Assembly (NCBI RefSeq): GCF_016234775.1 | Contig: NZ_JACRAH010000042.1 | Span: forward strand, 124,001 to 188,000 | Direction of reading: 5' to 3' | Length of the DNA stretch: 64,000 bases | Source of the DNA: Aquabacterium sp. | GTDB taxonomy: Bacteria > Pseudomonadota > Gammaproteobacteria > Burkholderiales > Burkholderiaceae_C | Part shown: positions 38,154 to 46,485 of the stretch, piece by piece | Position numbering within the stretch: the first letter of the stretch is position 1 | Layout: every line of letters starts with the position of its first letter | Position numbers and translations under genes: made by a program | Notes under the pieces: generated by a model | Told to the model about the DNA's origin: nothing | Database searches by the model: none | The model's input: the letters and a program-made list of their open reading frames with translations, nothing else

Positions 38154-39389
38154 TTACTTGTCGTGCAGCGAAGCGTCGTGCTTGGCCTGCCCGGCACGTT
38201 GGGCCTTGTAGATGCCCGTGTGGCCCGAAAACAGGTAGCTGATCACACAGGCGAGCGCCGCAAACAGGCCAATTGGCGCGCCAAACAGCTCCATGGCCAT
38301 GAGCGTGCAGGCCAGCGGCGTGTTGGCTGCACCCGCAAACACCGCCACGAAGCCCAGTGCCGCCATGAAGCCGACGGGCTGATGCAGCAAGGGCGCCAGG
38401 GCATTGCCCAGGGTCGAGCCAATGAAGAAGAGGGGCGTCACCTCGCCACCCTTGAAACCAAAACCCAGGGACCAGACCGTGCTGAGCAGCTTGCCCGCGA
38501 AATCCCATGCGGGCACGGCTTGCTGGAAGGACTCGGCCACGGGCGCCAGGCCCAGGCCGATGTAACGCCAGCCATCGCCAAACCAGACCACAGCGGCCAG
38601 GATCACGCCACCGACGACAGGGCGCAGCGGTGCATGGCTGATCCAGACCTTCACGCGGCTTGATAGCAGATGGGCTGATTGCGCAAACAGCATCCCGATC
38701 AGACCGAAGATGCTGCCGGCCAGCATCACGGCAATCAGGGTCCAGACCGTCAGGCCAGGTACCGCGCCGATGGCGTAGTGGGCGTGCTGGATGCCCCAGA
38801 GCCTGGTGACCTGATCGGCCACGATGGCCGCCACGAAGCAGGGCCACAGGGCGTCGTAGCGCATGCGGCCCACCATCAGCACTTCCAGCCCGAACACGGC
38901 GCCCGCCAGGGGGGTGCCGAACACGGAGGCAAAGCCCGCGCTGATACCCGCCATCAGGAGCAGGCGACGATCGTGGGGCGACAGCTTGAACAACTTGGTG
39001 AGCTGGTCAGCCAGCGCCCCGCCCATCTGCACGGCCGTGCCTTCGCGCCCCACCGAGGCGCCAAACAGATGCGAGATGACGGTGGCCAGCAGAATCAGTG
39101 GTGCCATGCGCAGCGGGATGGTGCGCTTGGGGTCATGGATTTCATCGAGCAGCAGGTTGTTGCCGCCTTCCACGCTCTGGCCAAACTTGAGGTAGACCCA
39201 GCCGACCACAAAGCCAGCCAGGGGCAGCAACCAGATCAACCAGCGGTTGGCCTCACGTGTCGCGGTGGCCCAGTCCAGCGAGACCAGGAACAGGGCCGAG
39301 GCCGAGCCGGCCAGGATGGCCACCAGGGTGGCCAGCAGCAACCATTTGCTGACCTGAGGCAGGAGGTCGAATTGCTCGGGGAGGTTCAT
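38154..39389 (-). CDS. CLC-family ion transporter, probably fluoride-type
   Basis: This is a 411-residue inner-membrane protein with about ten or more helices. The gating glutamate is Glu116 in SVGREGTAVQMG. The other pore motifs depart from chloride CLCs: EGGNNLLLDEIHDP replaces the usual GSGIP region, and GFKGGEVTPLFFIG replaces GGIFAP. These variants resemble the CLC-F clade that exports fluoride in exchange for protons (recalled family knowledge, moderately sure). No obvious ribosome site precedes ATG 39387-39389. A long hairpin lies just upstream instead. It is followed by the SHP operon on the same strand, 83 bp away. Confidence 0.8.
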   Translation of the reverse strand: MNLPEQFDLLPQVSKWLLLATLVAILAGSASALFLVSLDWATATREANRWLIWLLPLAGFVVGWVYLKFGQSVEGGNNLLLDEIHDPKRTIPLRMAPLILLATVISHLFGASVGREGTAVQMGGALADQLTKLFKLSPHDRRLLLMAGISAGFASVFGTPLAGAVFGLEVLMVGRMRYDALWPCFVAAIVADQVTRLWGIQHAHYAIGAVPGLTVWTLIAVMLAGSIFGLIGMLFAQSAHLLSSRVKVWISHAPLRPVVGGVILAAVVWFGDGWRYIGLGLAPVAESFQQAVPAWDFAGKLLSTVWSLGFGFKGGEVTPLFFIGSTLGNALAPLLHQPVGFMAALGFVAVFAGAANTPLACTLMAMELFGAPIGLFAALACVISYLFSGHTGIYKAQRAGQAKHDASLHDK

Positions 39390-39403
39390 GCTGAGTGGAA
39401 AGG

Positions 39404-39451
39404 CCGATGGCCCGGATCTGCATGTCCTTCATGCAAATCGTGGGCCATCGG
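39404..39451 (-). promoter_or_regulatory. Long hairpin in the leader of the CLC gene
   Basis: CCGATGGCCC (39404-39413) pairs perfectly with GGGCCATCGG (39442-39451), and nested TGCATG pairs with CATGCA inside, giving a two-stage stem. It ends 14 bp before the start codon, so if transcribed it would form part of the 5' leader. It may sequester the start or act as a cis regulator. It does not match the fluoride riboswitch layout as I know it. Confidence 0.45.
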
Positions 39452-39512
39452 GGCTTCCGTTCAGGAATTGTAGTGGCCCGGCATGGGGTGGGGGCCGGGC
39501 ACCCCGTGATCC

Positions 39513-41216
39513 TCAGTTGATGTACGGGATCGTCAAAGTGGCCTGTGTGCTGCCGTTGAAGACCAGATCGAACTTGAAGTCGGTCTTGTTGGCCGGGGCG
39601 TAGTGCGGGTCCTTGGTGTCGACCACCAGGCTCAGGCGGTGGCCCTTGGGCACGTCGTACGACATCATGTGGAAGTCCATCGGGAAGCTGATGGTCTTGC
39701 CGGGTGTGGCCCAGTGAACCGAGCGGGCGCTGTGGGTGATCAGCTTGCCGATGCCGAACTCGTCGACGTCATACAGGTAGGTGATCACCTGCGCCTGAGC
39801 CTGGGCCGGGCGCATCTGCAACTGCACCTTGGGGATGCCGCGCAGCTTCAGCGTGCTCGTCAGCTTCGGGCCGTTGTAGACCACGCCATGGGCACGGTTG
39901 ACCAGGGCTGGTGCCGCGATGGGGAAGATGCCCGCGCCGCTGAGCAGCTCGCTGACCAGCGGAATGCCCGTGGTGGCCACGGTGTCGCCAGCGCTGCTGA
40001 GCCTGTCATTGATGATCAGGCCGCTGGGCGAGGTCTGCAGGGCACCGTTGATGCCCTTGGTGCAGAAGCAGTCCAGCTGGAAGCGCACGTCACCACGAGG
40101 GGCGATGTAGTAGGTCATGTTCTTGACCGTGGCATCCGGCCAGGTGGCCAGGCGTTCACGTGTCGAGCCATTGCCCACGGCCATGTCGACTTGCGGCTCG
40201 GCCATGATGCCAGTGTCCTTGCCCTTGAGCCAGTAGTCGAACCAGCGGTGTGCCTGGTCATAGATGTAGTTGTCCGTACCCAGCAGGGCACCCAGCGCTT
40301 CGGCCGTGGCATGCCAGCCCTTGTTGAGCAGGATTTTCTTGGGGCCTTGCAACTGGCTGAACATGTCCAGCGTCGAGTTGGGCGTGAACATCTCGTCCGA
40401 GTAGTTCTTGCTCAGGAAGACAGGGGCACGGCGCGCATTGATCTTGTCGATCTCGAACAAAGGCGAGCGTGGGCGGGCCCAGGCGCGGATCTCGTCGGCA
40501 CGTTGTTGGGTGGTGTCCGGGTTGAGCAGGTCGGCCTGCAGCACCTTGACTTCCGGATCCAGCTTGCCGGCAATCGGGGCCACACCCACCAGCAGGTTCA
40601 GGTTGGACTTGTTGGTGGTCTCCTGGGCATAGAGTTGCTCTTCCAGGCTGGCCCATCCCGACAAGGCGGCAGCGGTCTTGATGCGGGGCTCACGGGCCAG
40701 GCCCAGCAGTGAGATGCCGGCGCCGTAGGAGATGCCGCTGATCGCGATGTTGGCCTGGTCCACCGGCACGTTGGCGCCCAGCCAGTCCACGATGTCGCTG
40801 ACATCCTTGATGTCATCCGGCGAGGCCACGCTGGTGATGCCTTCGGACTTCCACCAGCCGCGCGAAGCGTATTCGATGACGATGTAGCCGTCCTTGGCCA
40901 GCTTGTAGGCCTGGCCGATGTATTCCCAGTCCGGGCAGACCCAGCTGTTGACCATGATGATGGTCGGGAACTTCTGATCCGGGCTGCTGATTTTGGGCAG
41001 GAAGACGTTGGCGGTGAGCTTGACGCCGTCGTGCGTGGTCAGCGACAGCTTGTTGACGAAGCAGGTGCCGTTGTCGGGGTTGATCTTGCCGGGGCTGGTG
41101 AGGTAGCCGGTGTAGGCCTCACCCGGTGCGACGGGTTGACAGGTGATGGCGGCCGAGGCGCTGACGGCGCACAAGGAAAGCCCCGCACCCCACAGGGCGC
41201 TCCAACGTTTGCTCAT
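39513..41216 (-). CDS. Secreted CocE/NonD-type hydrolase (peptidase S15 family)
   Basis: This is a 567-residue protein. The signal peptide (GAGLSLCAVSASA) is followed by an alpha/beta-hydrolase domain with nucleophile Ser163 in GISYGAGIS, the region SRGWWKSEG typical of X-Pro dipeptidyl-peptidase relatives, the acid NYSDEMF and the His in LNKGWHATAE. The last 200 residues form the C-terminal jelly-roll domain of S15/CocE proteins. Substrates in this family range from peptides to esters such as cocaine, so the true substrate is unknown. The gene stands alone and is divergent from the thiolase. Confidence 0.85.
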   Translation of the reverse strand: MSKRWSALWGAGLSLCAVSASAAITCQPVAPGEAYTGYLTSPGKINPDNGTCFVNKLSLTTHDGVKLTANVFLPKISSPDQKFPTIIMVNSWVCPDWEYIGQAYKLAKDGYIVIEYASRGWWKSEGITSVASPDDIKDVSDIVDWLGANVPVDQANIAISGISYGAGISLLGLAREPRIKTAAALSGWASLEEQLYAQETTNKSNLNLLVGVAPIAGKLDPEVKVLQADLLNPDTTQQRADEIRAWARPRSPLFEIDKINARRAPVFLSKNYSDEMFTPNSTLDMFSQLQGPKKILLNKGWHATAEALGALLGTDNYIYDQAHRWFDYWLKGKDTGIMAEPQVDMAVGNGSTRERLATWPDATVKNMTYYIAPRGDVRFQLDCFCTKGINGALQTSPSGLIINDRLSSAGDTVATTGIPLVSELLSGAGIFPIAAPALVNRAHGVVYNGPKLTSTLKLRGIPKVQLQMRPAQAQAQVITYLYDVDEFGIGKLITHSARSVHWATPGKTISFPMDFHMMSYDVPKGHRLSLVVDTKDPHYAPANKTDFKFDLVFNGSTQATLTIPYIN

Positions 41217-41520
41217 GTCTTCTCCAGATGTCTTCCACGGTGCTCTGACGGCGCCGCTGGCCCGAGGGCTGGTTGATGTGTCAAATCAGTCTATGTTTCA
41301 CGACAGATGTAAGTGATTCGGATATCACCTGTTGGGGGATACCCGTTGAATGTCAAGCGCCCGTCAGTCTTCGTGGCGCAAGCGGTTTTCTTTTGGCATA
41401 ACCGCTTCGGTGTAGATCTGTTTTCGGACAGGGAAGGGGTTGCATGAGACAGATCTGTCGTTGGCGGCATCCTTCGTGGCATCCTCTTGGTCTGATCAGG
41501 ATCACACTGAAGGAGACCCG
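41217..41520. other. 304-bp divergent promoter region
   Basis: It lies between the CocE-type hydrolase and the thiolase. I see no gene and no clear operator. AAGGAGACCC directly precedes the GTG of the thiolase at 41521. Confidence 0.5.
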
Positions 41521-42717
41521 GTGAGCGCACAACAAGCAGACCCCATCGTCATCGTTGGTGCCACGCGCACCCCGATTGGCGCCTTTCAGGGGCAGTTCCA
41601 GTCCACAAATGCCACCACCTTGGGTGGTGTCGCCATTGCCGGCGCGCTGGCGCAAGCGGGCCTGTCTGGCAGCGCCGAGATCGGCGAAGTGCTGATGGGC
41701 TGCTGCCTGATGGCCGGCCTGGGCCAGGCGCCTGCACGGCAGGCCTCGCTGGCGGCGGGCTTGCCCAACTCGGTCGGCGCCACCACCCTGAGCAAGATGT
41801 GCGGCTCCGGCATGAAGACCGTGATGCTGGCGCATGACCAGTTGCGTGCCGGCGTGGCTGATTTCTTTGTGGCTGGCGGCATGGAATCCATGAGCAACGC
41901 ACCTTATCTGCTGCCCGCCGAACGCGCCGGCCAGCGCTTGGGCCACGGCCGCACCATCGACCACATGTTCTTCGATGGCCTGCAGGATGCCTATGGCGGC
42001 GAACTGATGGGCCATTACGCCGATCAGGTGGCCGCGCAACAGGGTTACACCAGGGCGCAGCAGGATGCCTATGCCACCGATTCGGTGTTGCGCGCGCGCG
42101 CGGCCGTCGAGGCGGGCTTGTTCGCGGCCGAGATCACGCCGGTCACGCTCAAAGGGCGCGGCGAGCCGCTGGTGATCAGCCAGGATGAAACGCCCTCGAA
42201 GTGTCAGCCCGACAAGATCACCCGCCTCAAGCCCGCCTTCCGCCCCGATGGCACGGTGACCCCAGCGAGTTCGGCGTCGATTTCTGATGGCGCTGCTGCA
42301 TTGGTGCTGACACGATCCAGCGTGGCGCAAGATCGCGGCCAGCAGGTGCTGGCCCGCATCGTGGCCCACAGCACCTATGCAGCCGAGCCCGGTCAGTTCG
42401 CCACGGCGCCTGTACCGGCCATCCAGCGCGTGCTGGACAAGGCTGGCTGGCAGGCAGCCGATGTGGACCTGTTCGAAGTGAACGAGGCCTTTGCCATCGT
42501 GGCCCTGCATGCGATGCGCGAACTTGGCTTGCCGCACGCCAAGGTCAACGTGGCCGGAGGCGCATGCGCGCTGGGCCATCCGATTGGTGCCACCGGTGCC
42601 CGCATCATCGTCACCTTGATCCATGCATTGCGCCGCACGGGTGGCCGCCGAGGCGTCGCCTCACTGTGTATTGGCGGCGGCGAGGCCACGGCCATGGCCA
42701 TCGAGATCCCCGCCTGA
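41521..42717 (+). CDS. Acetyl-CoA acetyltransferase (thiolase)
   Basis: GTG 41521 follows AAGGAG by 4 bases and gives the usual opening DPIVIVGATRTPIGAFQG. The product is 398 residues. The acyl-accepting Cys is in SKMCGSGMK (about residue 97), with NEAFA, GGACALGHPIGATGAR and the second catalytic Cys in SLCIGGGEATA. It catalyses condensation or cleavage between acetyl-CoA and acetoacetyl-CoA or longer 3-ketoacyl-CoA. An enoyl-CoA hydratase follows after 37 bp, so the pair probably serves acyl-CoA degradation. Chain-length preference is not evident. Confidence 0.95.
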   Translation: MSAQQADPIVIVGATRTPIGAFQGQFQSTNATTLGGVAIAGALAQAGLSGSAEIGEVLMGCCLMAGLGQAPARQASLAAGLPNSVGATTLSKMCGSGMKTVMLAHDQLRAGVADFFVAGGMESMSNAPYLLPAERAGQRLGHGRTIDHMFFDGLQDAYGGELMGHYADQVAAQQGYTRAQQDAYATDSVLRARAAVEAGLFAAEITPVTLKGRGEPLVISQDETPSKCQPDKITRLKPAFRPDGTVTPASSASISDGAAALVLTRSSVAQDRGQQVLARIVAHSTYAAEPGQFATAPVPAIQRVLDKAGWQAADVDLFEVNEAFAIVALHAMRELGLPHAKVNVAGGACALGHPIGATGARIIVTLIHALRRTGGRRGVASLCIGGGEATAMAIEIPA

Positions 42718-42754
42718 AACTCCTTTTCTGTCGACCCTCTCTGAACACATCACC

Positions 42755-43531
42755 ATGATCGAACTCGATATCGACGCCAGCGGCGCCATCGCCACCATCA
42801 CGCTCAACCGCCCCCCCGCCAATGCCTGGTCGCTTGACGGCCTGCGCCAGCTCAAGGGCACGGTGGAAAAGCTCAATGCCGATCAACGCGTGCGTGCCAT
42901 CATCGTGACGGGCCAGGGCCCGAAGTTCTTCAGCGCCGGCGCCGATCTCAACGTCATGGCTGACGGCGACAAGGCCGTGGCACGTGATGTGGCCCAACGT
43001 TTTGGCGAGGCCTTTGCCACGCTGCAGGAAGCCCGCGCCGTCGTGATCGCGGCCATCAATGGTTATGCCATGGGGGGGGGGCTGGAATGCGCCTTGTCGT
43101 GCGATGTGCGCATCGCTGAAAGGCACGCCCAGATGGCCTTGCCCGAGCCGTCAGTGGGCCTGTTGCCGGCTGGTTGCGGCACGCAGACCTTGCCCTGGCT
43201 GGTGGGCGAAGGCTGGGCCAAGCGCATGATCCTGACCAACGAACGCGTGGATGCAGGCACCGCACTGCGTATCGGCCTGGTGGAAGAGGTGGTGGACACC
43301 GGTGCCGCCCTGGCCAAGGCCACGGAGATGGCGCAGCGCGTGACCACGCTCAGCCCCGAAGGCGTGGCCTACAGCAAGCAGCTCATCCATGCCGCGCGCC
43401 AGGGTGTGCCACGTCACGCGGCACTGTCCATCGAGCGTGAGAAGTTTGTGGACTTGTTTGACAGCCCCAACCAGCGTGAAGGCGTCAATGCTTTCCTGGA
43501 AAAGCGCAAGCCGAACTGGACCACGAACTGA
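42755..43531 (+). CDS. Enoyl-CoA hydratase/isomerase family protein
   Basis: ATG 42755 (MIELDIDASGAIATITLNRP) is the natural start; an earlier frame start lies inside the thiolase. The 258-residue crotonase-fold protein has the oxyanion segment KFFSAGADLN, the second oxyanion loop AMGGGLECALSCDVRIA and the catalytic-type acid in LPEPSVGLLPAGCG. One of the two hydratase glutamates appears present, so hydration is plausible, but isomerase or hydrolase activity cannot be excluded. The Gly triplet is coded by a run of ten G (43072-43081), prone to slippage. It probably acts with the thiolase upstream. Confidence 0.9.
   Translation: MIELDIDASGAIATITLNRPPANAWSLDGLRQLKGTVEKLNADQRVRAIIVTGQGPKFFSAGADLNVMADGDKAVARDVAQRFGEAFATLQEARAVVIAAINGYAMGGGLECALSCDVRIAERHAQMALPEPSVGLLPAGCGTQTLPWLVGEGWAKRMILTNERVDAGTALRIGLVEEVVDTGAALAKATEMAQRVTTLSPEGVAYSKQLIHAARQGVPRHAALSIEREKFVDLFDSPNQREGVNAFLEKRKPNWTTN
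43072..43081 (+). repeat. Ten-G homopolymer inside the hydratase gene
   Basis: The run spans the last base of Met and the Gly-Gly-Gly codons of the second oxyanion loop. A gain or loss of one G would truncate the protein. It may be a natural phase-variation site or simply error-prone for sequencing. Confidence 0.9.
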
Positions 43532-43551
43532 TCGAGGCTGATGGAAGGACG

Positions 43552-43590
43552 GTTACAGGGCGTTAACACACGCCTTGTATCCTGTTACCC
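43552..43590. promoter_or_regulatory. Nested hairpin between hydratase gene and PA2779-like gene
   Basis: GGTTACAGG (43552-43560) pairs with CCTGTTACC (43582-43590) with one mismatch, and GCGT...ACGC pairs within. It lies 20 bp after the hydratase stop and 29 bp before the next start. It may be a terminator without a T-run or a leader structure. Confidence 0.35.
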
Positions 43591-43619
43591 TGTTTCATCA
43601 CACGCTGTAGGACATTTAC

Positions 43620-44021
43620 ATGAAACTCTCTCGCAAAGCCATTGCCATGACCGTGGCCATCGCCCTGAGCCACACCGCTGGGCTGCAAGTTGCGCAGGCG
43701 GCCACCATCGCCACCGATGCCGTGGCCGTGGCCTCAGCCGATGCCCAGATCGCTGCACGCCGTGCCCATGTGATGGACACGCTCAACCGTGCCGACGTGG
43801 CACAGGCCCTGATGGAAAAGGGCGTGGACATGGACGCTGCCCGCGCACGCGTGGCTTCCTTGTCTGATGCCGAAGTGACCAAACTGGCTGACCAGCTCGA
43901 CAAGGCCCCCGCCGGCGCCTCCGACATCCTGGGCACCATTGTGTTCATCTTCGTGCTGCTGCTGATCACCGACATCCTGGGCTTCACGAAGGTCTTCCCC
44001 TTCACGCGCTCGATCCGCTGA
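43620..44021 (+). CDS. PA2779-family small membrane-anchored protein
   Basis: This is a 133-residue protein. The signal peptide (AMTVAIALSHTAGLQVAQAA) is followed by a helical periplasmic part (ARRAHVMDTLNRADVAQALM) and one C-terminal membrane helix (ILGTIVFIFVLLLITDILGF). This matches the small PA2779-type family, always found next to PA2778-type cysteine peptidases, as here. The function is unknown. The stop lies 3 bp before the peptidase start, so the two are translated together. Confidence 0.8.
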   Translation: MKLSRKAIAMTVAIALSHTAGLQVAQAATIATDAVAVASADAQIAARRAHVMDTLNRADVAQALMEKGVDMDAARARVASLSDAEVTKLADQLDKAPAGASDILGTIVFIFVLLLITDILGFTKVFPFTRSIR

Positions 44022-44024
44022 TTG

Positions 44025-44999
44025 ATGCGCGGTCCATCGCGCCTGCTGGGTGCGCTGGCCCTGACGTGCAGCCTGCTCGGGCTGCACGGCTGCGCCTCCA
44101 TGCAGGCTGAGCAGACGCGAGCCCTGCTGGCGCAGCCGCCTGTCGACATTCCATCGCAAGCGGTGTTGTCGGGCACACCTTTTTTCCCTCAGTCCGAATT
44201 GCAATGCGGGCCCGCCGCGCTGGCCACCGTGATGCAGTCCGCTGGTGTGCGCATCACGCCGGATGAACTCACGCGCAGCGTGTTCCTGCCAGGCCGAAAG
44301 GGCAGTCTTCAGATCGACATGTTGGCTGCGCCACGCCGTCATGGTCTGATCAGCACGCGTATTGAACCAGGCTTGCCGGCCTTGTTGCACGAGGTGGCTG
44401 CCGGGCATCCCGTTGTGGTACTGCTGAACCTCGGGCTGGCCATCTACCCGGTATGGCATTACGCGGTGGTGATCGGCTACGACCTGCCATCAGGCGATGT
44501 GCTGATGCGCTCGGGTACCACCGAGCTGCAACGCCTGCCGCTGTACACCTTCGAATACACCTGGGCACGGTCTGGCCAATGGGGTTTTGTGGTGTTGCAG
44601 CCTGACCAACTGCCTGCGGCATCCAGCGAAGTGGACGTCACCGATGGGCGCGTGACCTTCGAGCGTCTGGCCACGCCTCAGCAAGCCGTGTCAGCCTATC
44701 GCACAGCCTTGCAGCGATGGCCGCACAACCTGGTCATGAGCCTCGGCTTGGGCAATGCCCTGATGGCATCTGGCGACGCGCGTGGTGCCGCTGAAGTCCT
44801 GGCCAGCGCGGCGCGCGAACATGACGGCGCAGCTGCGTGGAACAACCTGGCTATGGCGCACCTGAAGCTGGGTGAGCGCGAGGCCGCGCTGGCGGCTGCC
44901 GAGCGCGCCGTGAAGCGTGCGCAGATTGCGGAGCCTCGGTGGTTGCCCGCAGCTCGGGCCACATTGAGCGAAGTGCGGCAAACCCTTTCAGGGAAATAA
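44025..44999 (+). CDS. PA2778-family C39-like cysteine peptidase lipoprotein with TPR-like tail
   Basis: ATG 44025 directly follows the PA2779-like gene. The 324-residue protein begins with a lipoprotein signal (LALTCSLLGLHGCASM). The papain/C39-like domain has Cys in ELQCGPAALATVMQ (about residue 60) and His in PVWHYAVVIGYD, with the Asp downstream as third candidate. From about residue 210 helices repeat in TPR fashion (AVSAYRTALQRWPHNL, then AAWNNLAMAHLKLGEREAAL). It is probably an outer-membrane-anchored periplasmic peptidase. The partner and substrate of this family are not known to me. Confidence 0.85.
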   Translation: MRGPSRLLGALALTCSLLGLHGCASMQAEQTRALLAQPPVDIPSQAVLSGTPFFPQSELQCGPAALATVMQSAGVRITPDELTRSVFLPGRKGSLQIDMLAAPRRHGLISTRIEPGLPALLHEVAAGHPVVVLLNLGLAIYPVWHYAVVIGYDLPSGDVLMRSGTTELQRLPLYTFEYTWARSGQWGFVVLQPDQLPAASSEVDVTDGRVTFERLATPQQAVSAYRTALQRWPHNLVMSLGLGNALMASGDARGAAEVLASAAREHDGAAAWNNLAMAHLKLGEREAALAAAERAVKRAQIAEPRWLPAARATLSEVRQTLSGK

Positions 45000-45142
45000 C
45001 GCAGACGTGGCGGGGAACACACCCACTCTAGGGATAGCCTCCCCCTAAATTTGGAGGGGGTCCCCCCTTTCGGCGGGTTTGTTGGCGCATGGGCTTTGTC
45101 TACATTGTGTGGAGTGCCACATGTTGATAAAGGGAGCGCGGC

Positions 45143-45583
45143 ATGGACATCGATACTCAAACCATCGCGTGGGTCGCCATGGCAGTCGGTTTCGTCGGCA
45201 TTGCCTGGGCGATCTTCTGGCCAGTTGAACCACATCCGGGCGTCAACCCCATCTCCACCCACTGGGATCTGGTTCATGTGGATGACAACGGGGTCATGCA
45301 GTTCACCATGGTGCGCGTGCTCAAGATCAACCCCACCAGTCGGCGCATGACCGCCTGGTGTTCCAACAGTGGCTCCGAGCGCGTGTTCAAGCTCAGCAAG
45401 ATTGTCAAAGCCACCGACGTGCGCAGCGGTGCACGCATCAATATTGCCAGGTTGATCGACAAGCCTCGCGTACTGGTTGAGCATGTGCCGTCGGCCAGCG
45501 AGGCACGCGCTACGCCAGATCAAGTGTCGAGCGACATGGATGTCGGCAGCTGGTGGAGCACCTCCCGCCTGGGTCTGCACTGA
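45143..45583 (+). CDS. Hypothetical protein with N-terminal membrane helix
   Basis: This is a 146-residue protein. Residues 8-27 (AWVAMAVGFVGIAWAIFWPV) form one membrane helix. The rest is a small beta-rich domain (TMVRVLKINPTSRRMTAWCS, then RVFKLSKIVKATDV) whose strand pattern recalls the small WYL-type ligand domain, though that is weak evidence. A C-run/G-run inverted repeat lies upstream at about 45038-45060. It stands alone between the PA2778-like gene and the hydratase. No function can be assigned. Confidence 0.6.
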   Translation: MDIDTQTIAWVAMAVGFVGIAWAIFWPVEPHPGVNPISTHWDLVHVDDNGVMQFTMVRVLKINPTSRRMTAWCSNSGSERVFKLSKIVKATDVRSGARINIARLIDKPRVLVEHVPSASEARATPDQVSSDMDVGSWWSTSRLGLH

Positions 45584-45652
45584 GTCGGCCCATCGCCACA
45601 CAGGTGGGCACATGGGTGGACAATGGCGGATCGTCCTTGAACGGTCCTGCTC

Positions 45653-46453
45653 ATGAACAACACTTCTGCCAACGCGCAAGCGGCTGCGGCCATCCTGGCA
45701 CAGCGCCGGCTCCAAGGGCTTCAAGGCCCTTGTCTGCCTGACAGCCTCAGGCCGGCTTCATTGCAAGAAGCCATGGCCATCCAGCGCGCTGTCATGCCCT
45801 TGATGGGCGATGCCGTGGGTGGCTGGAAGTGCGGCACGCCTGGGCCCGACAAGCTGGTGGTCGCCCCGATCTATGCCAGCACCATCCACCGTCAGGCGGG
45901 CTCGGCGCCATGCCCTGTCTGGGCGAGCGAGGGCGCTGTGCGTGTGGAGCCAGAATTGGCCTTCCTCCTTGGGCGTGATTTGCCCGTGCGAGCACAACCC
46001 TATTCACCCGATGAGGTGGATGCGGCCATCGCGTCCACGCACCTGGCCCTGGAGTTGATCGACAGCCGCTACAACGATCCGGCCGTGCTGAGTTTTGCTG
46101 ACAAGCTGGCTGATGGCCTGGTCAATCAAGGGCTTTTCATCGGCCCGGAGGTGGACGGCGACGCGGCCGCTCTCACGCGTGTGATGCCCATCGGCGTGCG
46201 CATTGATGAAGGCCCTGAGCAAGCTCGTGCCGGCCAGCACCCTGATCCGCTGCCCAGGCTGCCCCTTTATTGGTTGGTCGAGTACCTGCGGGAGCAGGGG
46301 GTCGGGCTGAAGGCTGGGCAGGCTGTGATCACGGGTTCGTATGCCGGCACCTTTCCGTTGCCAGTGGCGTATGACCTGTCTCTGCGGTTCGGTGATCTGG
46401 GCGCCATGTCCGTGCGTTTCAGTCCTCGCTCACGCACGGATGTTGATTATTGA
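45653..46453 (+). CDS. 2-keto-4-pentenoate hydratase family protein (FAH fold)
   Basis: This is a 266-residue protein. Features of the MhpD/FAH family include GGWKCGTPGPDK, the metal-ligand region RVEPELAFLLGRD with two acids, ALELIDSRY, and GQAVITGSYAGTFPL near the C-terminus. These enzymes hydrate 2-hydroxypenta-2,4-dienoate or decarboxylate related acids in aromatic meta-cleavage pathways and need Mg or Mn. No other aromatic pathway gene is adjacent, so the substrate is open. Its stop codon lies inside the TetR operator at 46447-46468. Confidence 0.85.
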   Translation: MNNTSANAQAAAAILAQRRLQGLQGPCLPDSLRPASLQEAMAIQRAVMPLMGDAVGGWKCGTPGPDKLVVAPIYASTIHRQAGSAPCPVWASEGAVRVEPELAFLLGRDLPVRAQPYSPDEVDAAIASTHLALELIDSRYNDPAVLSFADKLADGLVNQGLFIGPEVDGDAAALTRVMPIGVRIDEGPEQARAGQHPDPLPRLPLYWLVEYLREQGVGLKAGQAVITGSYAGTFPLPVAYDLSLRFGDLGAMSVRFSPRSRTDVDY

Positions 46454-46468
46454 CTGTTCAGTCAATAA
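46447..46468. promoter_or_regulatory. TetR-type operator upstream of the tetR gene
   Basis: A near-perfect palindrome with 10-bp arms and a 2-bp centre, whose core reads TTGACTG-TT-CAGTCAA. It overlaps the hydratase stop and ends 17 bp before the regulator start. The same core pattern, TTGACCG-GT-CGGTCAA, recurs at 47108-47123 before the SDR gene. Confidence 0.8.
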
Positions 46469-46485
46469 TTTGATAGGATGACGCC

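Noticed and set aside
37627-38847. A 406-residue protein ending in the SHP cytochrome
   Set aside because: The upstream two thirds lie antisense-like within the CLC gene region; the SHP signal peptide, AAGGAG and ATG 38070 define the true gene.
39390-39470. Fluoride (crcB) riboswitch upstream of the CLC gene
   Set aside because: The hairpin contains CGATGGCCC-like sequence but lacks the paired GATG...TGATGGC...CTAC arrangement of that riboswitch.
45030-45065. Terminator from the CCCCC...GGGGG pairing before 45143
   Set aside because: The C and G runs can pair over only about five bases and no T-run follows; it was noted but is not strong enough to list as a terminator.
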